A stretch of 15,959 bases of DNA from an uncultured bacterium. Its GTDB lineage: Bacteria; Cloacimonadota; Cloacimonadia; Cloacimonadales; Cloacimonadaceae. The position numbers and the translations under genes were made by a program. The DNA lies in assembly GCA_937924555.1 (NCBI GenBank), contig CALDSN010000152.1, forward strand, positions 1 through 15,959, in the 5' to 3' direction. This document shows, in pieces, positions 7,360 to 13,971 of the stretch (within the stretch, counting starts at the first letter, position 1; each line of letters begins with the position of its first letter). The notes below the pieces were generated by a model, which was given only the letters and a program-made list of their open reading frames with translations, was not told the origin of the DNA and made no database searches.

Positions 7360-8105
7360 AAACGCCCCACCCTGAAGAAGGTATCAATCTGAGGGATGCC
7401 TGCAACTTTTGCAGCATCGAGGCTTCCGTTAAACAGCATTTTACCTCCGTCCAGAAAGATAATCTTGTCCGCGATACGATGGATGGAAGCAAGTTCGTGG
7501 GTAACCACCACAATAGTCATGTGAAGCTGTTGTTTCAAGTCCAAGATAAGCTCATCCAAGGCTGCGGAAGTGATGGGATCAAGCCCCGCAGAAGGCTCGT
7601 CACAAAAAAGAATCTTGGGGTCTAATGCCATCGCTCTGGCAAGTGCAGCTCGCTTTTTCATCCCCCCGGAAAGCTCAGAAGGGAAAAGATGGAGGGCATG
7701 AGTAAGCCCAACCAGATTAACTTTAACCCTAATCATGCGGTCAATAATCTCCGGACTAAGCTTGGTGTGCAACTCCAAGGGGATGCCCACATTATCGTAG
7801 ATGGAAATGGAGTTTAACAAGGCCCCATTCTGAAACAACATCCCCGCTTGCTTCAGGATTGCGGAGAATTCCTGCTCATCCATGGTGAGGACATCTTTAT
7901 CCCAAAAGCGCACACTTCCGCTATATGGCTCGTAGAGCCTTAGAATGTTTTTTAACAAGGTTGTTTTGCCGCAGCCGCTTCCACCCAGAATGACAGTAAT
8001 CTCTCCGGGGAAGATATCCACGCTTATGCCGTCCAGTATTATTTTCTCACCGTACTTGGCGGTGAGATTGTTTACAGAGATAATTGGCTTGCTGTCCATA
8101 ATCAC
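7356..8105 (-). CDS. mlaF: MCE lipid transporter ATP-binding protein (MlaF-like)
   Basis: A 249-residue ABC ATPase that would power lipid transfer between inner and outer membranes together with the MlaE-like permease encoded just upstream. Walker A is GGSGCGKTT (41-49), the Q-loop glutamine is Q92, the signature is LSGGM (145-149), Walker B with catalytic glutamate is ILFCDEP (E170), and the switch histidine is H203 in VVVTHE. The LSGGMKKRAALARAMALDPKILFCDEPSAGLDP pattern, with M after LSGG, is characteristic of the MlaF/MKL branch, not of import-type ABC ATPases. GTG at 8105 overlaps the mlaE stop as GTGA; an ATG two codons later (8099) is the alternative. Its own TGA lies inside the presumed folA start. 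Confidence 0.93.
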   Translation of the reverse strand: MIMDSKPIISVNNLTAKYGEKIILDGISVDIFPGEITVILGGSGCGKTTLLKNILRLYEPYSGSVRFWDKDVLTMDEQEFSAILKQAGMLFQNGALLNSISIYDNVGIPLELHTKLSPEIIDRMIRVKVNLVGLTHALHLFPSELSGGMKKRAALARAMALDPKILFCDEPSAGLDPITSAALDELILDLKQQLHMTIVVVTHELASIHRIADKIIFLDGGKMLFNGSLDAAKVAGIPQIDTFFRVGRF

Positions 8106-9178
8106 AAGTATAGCAGGCTGAACATGGCATCCAGCACGATAACGGCAAAGATGGCGGAAACCACCGAGGAAGTTGTTGCTTTACCAACACCCTCTGCCCC
8201 ACCTTTTACCTGAAAGCCGAAATAGGAACCGATAATCACGATTACCCAAGCAAAAACCGTACTCTTACCAAAAGTGACCACCAAGTCCTTCAAAGTGGTG
8301 ATCTCAATTGAACGCTTAACAAAGGTCTCCAAACTAAGATCAAGGAAGCCCAAAGCCACAAACGCTCCTCCCAGCATTCCGACCAAAATGGAAAAGGCAA
8401 CCAACATGGGCATAACCACCGTGATGGCGTGAAACTTGGGAACAACTACATAGCGAATGGGGTTTAACGCCATCATCTTGAGAGCATCAATCTCTTCCGT
8501 TACCTGCATGGTAGCTATTTCGGACGCTATGGCAGAACCGCTTCTACCGGCAATGATGATTGCTGTCATCATGGGACCCATTTCCCTAACCATAGTAACG
8601 GCAAGCAGATCGGCAATGAACACATTGGCACCGAAGTTACGAAGTTGAACTGCCGATTGCAGGGATAGGATAAAACCGATGATGAATGAAAGCAGAGCAA
8701 CAATAGGCAACGCTTGTGAACCTAGCAGGATTGCCTGTTGGATGAATGAGCCCTTTCGCTGTCCTTTGTGATTGAACAATCCCACAAGCGAATAGTAATA
8801 TATCTCAGAAGCCAGCATCAGAGTGGCAGTGAAGCTGCTCCAGCGAGTAAAAAAGTCATCACCAAGCTTCTCGAAGAAGCCTATCTTTGCGCTTGAGGGA
8901 GCTGAGGGTAAATGCAGGGAAGAGAAGGTGTCCAGCACTGCTTGAACTTCAGGATTTGCACCCTTTAAGAGTAGCAATCCCTTGGAAGCAAAACTGCTGT
9001 GGAGCTGATCAATAAAGGCTGCTCCGGCACTATCAAGCTGAGTGACACCTGCTAAATCAAGCATGGTAGGCTGTTCTGCCCCAAGCACACGCTTGCTTTC
9101 CGCTTGTAACAGCGGGATTGTGGAGGAGATTAACTCTCCCTCAAAGGATAGCACACCGTTAGCGTATTTACAGGACAT
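8102..9178 (-). CDS. mlaE: MlaE-like permease with N-terminal STAS (MlaB-like) domain
   Basis: A 358-residue inner-membrane subunit of the MCE transporter. Residues 1-95 resemble a STAS domain: LDLAGVTQLDSAGAAFIDQL (40-59) matches the MlaB core around the conserved DSAG. Residues about 105-358 are the MlaE (DUF140) permease, with hydrophobic segments near 150-175, 185-212, 245-275 and 310-358 and the family hallmark REMGPMMTAIIIAGRSGSAI followed by EEIDALKMMALNP (199-240). In Escherichia coli MlaB is a separate protein that binds MlaF; here it is fused to the permease, an arrangement known in other phyla. Start five bases after the stop of the lipoprotein-barrel gene, with only a weak ribosome-binding site (AGAAG), suggesting translational coupling. 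Confidence 0.93.
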   Translation of the reverse strand: MSCKYANGVLSFEGELISSTIPLLQAESKRVLGAEQPTMLDLAGVTQLDSAGAAFIDQLHSSFASKGLLLLKGANPEVQAVLDTFSSLHLPSAPSSAKIGFFEKLGDDFFTRWSSFTATLMLASEIYYYSLVGLFNHKGQRKGSFIQQAILLGSQALPIVALLSFIIGFILSLQSAVQLRNFGANVFIADLLAVTMVREMGPMMTAIIIAGRSGSAIASEIATMQVTEEIDALKMMALNPIRYVVVPKFHAITVVMPMLVAFSILVGMLGGAFVALGFLDLSLETFVKRSIEITTLKDLVVTFGKSTVFAWVIVIIGSYFGFQVKGGAEGVGKATTSSVVSAIFAVIVLDAMFSLLYL

Positions 9179-9183
9179 AGCTT

Positions 9184-11349
9184 CTAATAGAAAAGGGAAA
9201 CCCTAAGGAAGGATAGGTAGTTATACACAACCCAAGGTTTCTTTGCTTTATCATATTGGATATTCATCTTGATATCCATGGAGATATTGCGGTATAATCT
9301 TACATTGATGCGGTTCTCATTCTCCAGACGGTAGTTGCTCTCAATGTTATTCATGGGGAACAACACCTCAAGGGTGGAGTTTACACTTAGGAATTTCAGC
9401 ATATTCATAGCAGAAAGAATAACCGTGCTCTCTATACCTTTGGAGAAGCGGTCTGGGTCTTCCTGATATGTATTCATGTTATTAACCGAGCTAACCAGAG
9501 TATAGCTGTCACGGTTAAAGTCTTGCTGCCAGCCATAACCACCACGCAGGCTTAACCAGCTATTGGAGCCAAAGTTGATCCTGTAAGTAATACCGGAACC
9601 CTCCTTCAAACGAAGAGGGAAAAGCGCTCTCTTGGTTCTGAGATCGGATTGGTCGTATCTGGTAACCAGCCAGTTCCCTTCGTTATCCAACAGAGTGTAA
9701 TCTGTATTGTCCGAGAGATATGTTGTCTCATCAAAGAAGTGAGTGCTTTGGTCGGCTCTACCGTAGAAAGCGAAGTTCTTAAGGAAAGGCCTTTTCTCGA
9801 AGGGATAAAGCAATAACACACTCTTCAGAGAATAGTCATCGGGAGAAAAGCTGAAATCGCTATTATTGGAGATGTTTAACCCGAGATCATAGAGACTGCG
9901 GGAAGTGAAATGAAATGGGCGAATTGGCTCGTGAATATCAATGCTGTTATCAAACTGAGCCGACAAGTTGAAACTGGTTGTGGGGTCGTTCTTATCCACG
10001 TTATTATTGGAGGCAAGGCTGATATTCGCATGCACTGCTCCCTTGTGAATACGCTTGGAACCATAACCCAGATCATCATCAGCAAAGACACCTGCGCCAA
10101 TGAGCAGATTAGTATCAGCATTGGGATCCACAACCATGGTTAAGGTCTTCCTATCTCCCTCTGCCAGTGGAACTGTGGCAAAGTTCCGCATATCACTCCA
10201 GGAACCTCCGCCAAGCTTAACAAGATAGTGCCCGGGAGGAAGAATCCACAGCTTGTCCACAGAACCAATTTCGTCGTCCCCCACAGAGAACATACCTCCG
10301 CTAAAGCTCTTATAGCCTGATGCCTCGGTATCTTTCACCCAAATGTCATATCCCATTCGTACCCGGTTCTTGGATTCATCAAGGATCACCACTTGCAGCT
10401 CGCCCCATTGAGGGACAAGTACGCTTCTTTGTCGTGGTTTGATTTCGACAGGGATGTTTATTTCACCACCCTCGTTGATGGTAACTTGATATCGACCTAC
10501 TGGTAGGGTAACCACTTCGTTCATTAAACCCTCATCAGAGCTGATAACTGTATTTAAGCTATCTAACCCCTCAATGGTGTAACGTATTTGTTCTTCAGTT
10601 AGAGTGCGTGTTTTAACTGAGAGCTCACCGTATTTCTCCTGTGCTTCACTAGATGCAATGCTCTCTAAAACATATTGCTCAATCTTACTGATGGCCGAAG
10701 TGGACATCACTTCTTTTGTAGCTTTGCCACTGAAATACAAGTTGCATTTTGCGGCAAATATGTTGGTCTCCTCCATTATCATGTCGTTAAAAGCCTGAAC
10801 TAGATATACCATGGAAGGATCAATCAAATCTGTATAGCGCTCATTTCTATGTGAAATGACAATTGCTTGATTACTGGAGTCCCGCAGCACGAACTCCATC
10901 CTTAGATATGCCTTCGGCTCTAACCCATCTACCTTTTCAATGTTCAAGACATTAGTCTCTAAGAAGAAGTTCGGGTTCTTATCCAGGACCTCATTGCGTG
11001 AAATCTGCCCAAACAGATTGTATGCCTTCAATCTCTGGGCAATAAGATTGGGTATTGCATCTCGGAGCTTGTTCGCCCAAACATCGGTCTGGAGATACTT
11101 AACTTTATAGAAGTTCTCTTTCACCACTATCTGGTTGCGATCGTAAGTCTTGGACAAGTTCGTATCCAGAACCTCGAGTAACTTCCCGGTATTGGTGGGT
11201 CTGCGTAACTCAGGCATCTCACTGGAGCTCTGGTAGTCAAGAACATAGTAGTTGGTGGTGGTCTTTTGCACTTTACCTAAACAACCCGTTAGCATCATAA
11301 GAACCATAAAGCATCCAATGATGGCACACAATATATATCTAGTACGCAT
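9184..11349 (-). CDS. Auxiliary lipoprotein (PqiC/DUF330-like) fused to predicted outer-membrane beta-barrel
   Basis: A 721-residue lipoprotein. The signal peptide ends in a lipobox, LTGC (C23), with no aspartate at +2. Residues about 30-240 resemble ABC-transport auxiliary lipoproteins of MCE systems (TNYYVLDYQ start; VKYLQTDVWANKLRDAIPNL; later RNERY and a conserved helical end). Residues about 260-405 look like one or two small beta sandwiches (VTLPVGRYQVTI; GELQVVILDE; LPPGHYLVKLGGG). From about 410 to the end the sequence alternates polar and apolar residues in about a dozen strand-like stretches (GSGITYRINFGSNSWLSLRG; INVRLYRNISMDIKM) and ends SFLRVSLFY, a final-strand signature ending in an aromatic residue. 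I infer an outer-membrane barrel. A strong ribosome-binding site (AGGAGGG) overlaps the upstream stop. It sits between the MCE and permease genes, so it is likely the outer-membrane part of that transporter. Confidence 0.75.
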   Translation of the reverse strand: MRTRYILCAIIGCFMVLMMLTGCLGKVQKTTTNYYVLDYQSSSEMPELRRPTNTGKLLEVLDTNLSKTYDRNQIVVKENFYKVKYLQTDVWANKLRDAIPNLIAQRLKAYNLFGQISRNEVLDKNPNFFLETNVLNIEKVDGLEPKAYLRMEFVLRDSSNQAIVISHRNERYTDLIDPSMVYLVQAFNDMIMEETNIFAAKCNLYFSGKATKEVMSTSAISKIEQYVLESIASSEAQEKYGELSVKTRTLTEEQIRYTIEGLDSLNTVISSDEGLMNEVVTLPVGRYQVTINEGGEINIPVEIKPRQRSVLVPQWGELQVVILDESKNRVRMGYDIWVKDTEASGYKSFSGGMFSVGDDEIGSVDKLWILPPGHYLVKLGGGSWSDMRNFATVPLAEGDRKTLTMVVDPNADTNLLIGAGVFADDDLGYGSKRIHKGAVHANISLASNNNVDKNDPTTSFNLSAQFDNSIDIHEPIRPFHFTSRSLYDLGLNISNNSDFSFSPDDYSLKSVLLLYPFEKRPFLKNFAFYGRADQSTHFFDETTYLSDNTDYTLLDNEGNWLVTRYDQSDLRTKRALFPLRLKEGSGITYRINFGSNSWLSLRGGYGWQQDFNRDSYTLVSSVNNMNTYQEDPDRFSKGIESTVILSAMNMLKFLSVNSTLEVLFPMNNIESNYRLENENRINVRLYRNISMDIKMNIQYDKAKKPWVVYNYLSFLRVSLFY

Positions 11350-11357
11350 GGTCCCTC

Positions 11358-12590
11358 CTAATTTCCTCTAAGCAATATCGAAGGTGTGTCTGATATCTGG
11401 CGAGAGAATTCCTTCAAGTTTTCGCTTGTTTCTGCCATGGAATCCAATATATCCAGAAGGTCTCCTTGCCCACGAACTACCAATCTGTTTAAAGTAGACA
11501 CCAAGGTACCTGTCTTTTGGATTGTTGTGGAAAGCTCTAAGACCATAGAGTTCAAGTCAGTCTGCGCAAGTTTACCGGCTAGGTCACTTAGATTAACCAT
11601 CAAGCTATCGACCCCGGGGGTACTGAGAATGGCATTGATTCTATCCAGAGACCTGTTGATATTGGCACTTGTATCAACAATCTGCTTTGTGGTCTCCAGA
11701 ACAAGCTTGTCTGTATCAGACCCAATTGTGTTGATGTTCAGCTGCGCATCCTTCATAAGTAAGGTACTCTGACTGGTTATAATATCCATGTTCTTTTCAA
11801 GGTTTGAAGTAACAGACAGCAACTGGCTATTCAAGCTCTTGGTGAGTGTCTCCAAGCTATTTCTGGTATCCTGAGTAAGGTTGTCTATATTCTGGGTAGT
11901 GTTATTGGTTATTTTATCCATATTTGAGGTTAAGTTACCTGAAATGGAGTCCAGATTTTTACTCAACCCTTCAGTAAGGTCTGCGGTATTATTCGCTATG
12001 CGGTTAAAGCTTGTGAGTGTGGTACCAAGATTCTCTCGGGTAGCACTAAGCAGCAAGCTGGTTTGCTCCAAGATGGCAGCAAGGTTTTTTCTATTCTCCG
12101 CACCGGTCATCTCACTAATGTTGGCGGCAATCATATCAATCTTCTCTGCAATTGAGATAGCCTTGTCACTAATATCATCGAACATGGAAACCCCAACCTT
12201 GATGTAGCTTTTCGGTTTCAACAAGGCAGATTCATTGGTGCCACCTCGTATCTCCACTGCTTTCAATCCGGTAATACCCACCAGTGTCAGTATCGCTTCC
12301 GTATCTGCTTTTATGGGGGTTCCACCATCAACACTTATGGTGAGTTTAATCTTAGTTACATCTTTGGGGTCAATCTTGATGTTCTCTACTCTACCAACCT
12401 TGATGCCTTGGTAATTCACCGCTCCACCAACCTGCAACCCACTAACAGAATAGTTTTCAAACTGGATGTAATAAATATCCCTTTTCTGCACAAGTCTGTT
12501 TCCTGCCACTGCTGCAGCAAAAACTATCATCAACAAAGAACCAATGGACAGGAATATACCCAGCCTAACTTTGGCTGCCTTTGATACCAT
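11358..12590 (-). CDS. mlaD: MCE-domain protein with long coiled coil (MlaD-like)
   Basis: A 410-residue periplasmic subunit anchored in the inner membrane. One transmembrane helix (about 8-29) is followed by one MCE domain (about 39-118) with the typical VSGLQVGGAVNYQGIKVGRVENI and LTLVGITGLKAVEI segments; the latter leads into the pore loop of the hexameric ring. Residues about 139-400 form a long predicted coiled coil rich in Asn, Thr and Ser (SNMDKITNNTTQNIDNLTQD region), ending DTPSILLRGN, as is usual for this family. Coiled-coil MCE proteins can build a needle-like tunnel reaching toward the outer membrane, which agrees with the lipoprotein-barrel encoded next. The start lies one base after the preceding stop and has GGAGAG ahead of it. 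Confidence 0.92.
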   Translation of the reverse strand: MVSKAAKVRLGIFLSIGSLLMIVFAAAVAGNRLVQKRDIYYIQFENYSVSGLQVGGAVNYQGIKVGRVENIKIDPKDVTKIKLTISVDGGTPIKADTEAILTLVGITGLKAVEIRGGTNESALLKPKSYIKVGVSMFDDISDKAISIAEKIDMIAANISEMTGAENRKNLAAILEQTSLLLSATRENLGTTLTSFNRIANNTADLTEGLSKNLDSISGNLTSNMDKITNNTTQNIDNLTQDTRNSLETLTKSLNSQLLSVTSNLEKNMDIITSQSTLLMKDAQLNINTIGSDTDKLVLETTKQIVDTSANINRSLDRINAILSTPGVDSLMVNLSDLAGKLAQTDLNSMVLELSTTIQKTGTLVSTLNRLVVRGQGDLLDILDSMAETSENLKEFSRQISDTPSILLRGN

Positions 12591-12591
12591 A

Positions 12592-13959
12592 CTACTCTCC
12601 TATCTTCATATGTCCGGTTAGCAACCGATTCTTAAGAGTTACAGGGCTCTTAGCTTCCAAAGCCACCTTCCCTTCACATATTACATCCTCGTAAAAGGTA
12701 ATATCACCGCTGACACTAAGCTCTTTGCAGCCGCTCAGTGATGGAGCTCCCTTAGGGAAATGCGCTTCCAGCTTGTCAATCGTACCATAGTATGCTTCAT
12801 CAAGTTTAATATGGGGGGCTTTCTCCAAGCCTCTTTTCAAGGTTATCTGATATTGGTCGTTCAAATCAAAGGCATCAGACCATATCGCAAGTAGGTCGTT
12901 TGTCTTCTTCACGGGAGCAAAGCGCTCTCTTGGTACTAGCAAGGCTTTGGAATTGTTAAAGATGCTTATTGCTGCACCCATAGCAGTTTCAAGTTGATAC
13001 ACCTCTGTTCCCTGAACGGTCTTTGGATTCACAATAAGCGGAAGCAGCATCAAACCTTCACCGGAGATAAGCTGCCATTCCAATGCTTTCAAGTCTAACC
13101 ACAGGTTGTTTGTATTGAAGTATTTGTAGTAATCAACATCCTGAAACTCACTAAGTTCTTCTTGAGGGCATTGAGCCAACTCTCTAAGTAATAATTGACC
13201 ACTGTTATCCTCAGCCAGGTGTCCACCCTTGCTATCCATCTCTGTCCGCTTACACACTTCCATGATGAAGGGGATGTCATTCTCTTCCATGTAAGCTGGT
13301 ATTGCTGTATCAAGCGTAGCCCCCAAGTTATCCGCATTGGAAATAAAGGCATATCTGTAACCAGCAGAGATTAATCTTTCCAGTAACCCATCTTTGGTGA
13401 TGGCAGTGTAAAGATCGCCATGCCCTGGAGGATTCCACATCTGCGCTTGGTCTTTACTCTCAAATGGCTTCAGATTGTCTTTTCTGATCCTGGGGAACTT
13501 ATTCTGGACGAAGCTAATCGGCAAATCCTGTTTTGAAAGTTCAGGGTAACGGTTGAGATACTGGAGTGTATCACTCTCGGTATTAAAGCTATTCATAAAC
13601 AGTAGCAACACATCATATCCAGATACTGATCTAAGCGTTAATATCTGCCTGCTGATGATATCCAGAAAGGTCATATTGCCCTTCACTGGCAGCAGAGACT
13701 TCGCTTTGGATAGTCCCATACTGGTGCCCAAACCACCATTAAGCTTAATAACCACGGTATTCTTCAGTAAACTGCTCTGTTGCTTAGCCTTGATGTCGTT
13801 ATAATCCACCAGGTTGGCAGCTGTGGGTGGCTTAATCTGCTCTCTGCCTATCAAGCCTGTCTCACCCCGCTTCAAACTCTCGTAATAGCTGATGAATGTG
13901 TTTATCACATCATCGTTCAACCCCTCAGCTTTCATCAACTTGGCAAAGCTTTGATTCAT
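12592..13959 (-). CDS. UTP-glucose-1-phosphate uridylyltransferase, UGP2 type
   Basis: A 455-residue cytosolic enzyme making UDP-glucose from UTP and glucose 1-phosphate, precursor for glycans and glycolipids. It belongs to the family best known from eukaryotes (UDPGP), not to the short bacterial GalU family. Seen: nucleotide-binding LNGGLGTSMG (73-82) with K86, then TFLDI, SFVQNKFPRI, NPPGHGDLY (176-184), ISNADNLGATLD, MEVCKRTEMDSKGGHL, and FNTNNLWLDL. The C-terminal stretch has the left-handed beta-helix look of the family (ELSVSGDITFYEDVICEGKVAL). Length fits. GGAG seven bases before ATG 13959 sets the start. It follows hutU by 12 bases and precedes the MCE gene by one base, so it is probably on the same mRNA as both. 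A related UDP-sugar specificity cannot be excluded. Confidence 0.9.
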   Translation of the reverse strand: MNQSFAKLMKAEGLNDDVINTFISYYESLKRGETGLIGREQIKPPTAANLVDYNDIKAKQQSSLLKNTVVIKLNGGLGTSMGLSKAKSLLPVKGNMTFLDIISRQILTLRSVSGYDVLLLFMNSFNTESDTLQYLNRYPELSKQDLPISFVQNKFPRIRKDNLKPFESKDQAQMWNPPGHGDLYTAITKDGLLERLISAGYRYAFISNADNLGATLDTAIPAYMEENDIPFIMEVCKRTEMDSKGGHLAEDNSGQLLLRELAQCPQEELSEFQDVDYYKYFNTNNLWLDLKALEWQLISGEGLMLLPLIVNPKTVQGTEVYQLETAMGAAISIFNNSKALLVPRERFAPVKKTNDLLAIWSDAFDLNDQYQITLKRGLEKAPHIKLDEAYYGTIDKLEAHFPKGAPSLSGCKELSVSGDITFYEDVICEGKVALEAKSPVTLKNRLLTGHMKIGE

Positions 13960-13971
13960 ACATCAGCTCCT

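Noticed and set aside
11386..12207. Long open frames on the + strand opposite the MCE gene
   Set aside because: They are antisense shadows of a strongly conserved coding sequence and their translations match no family.
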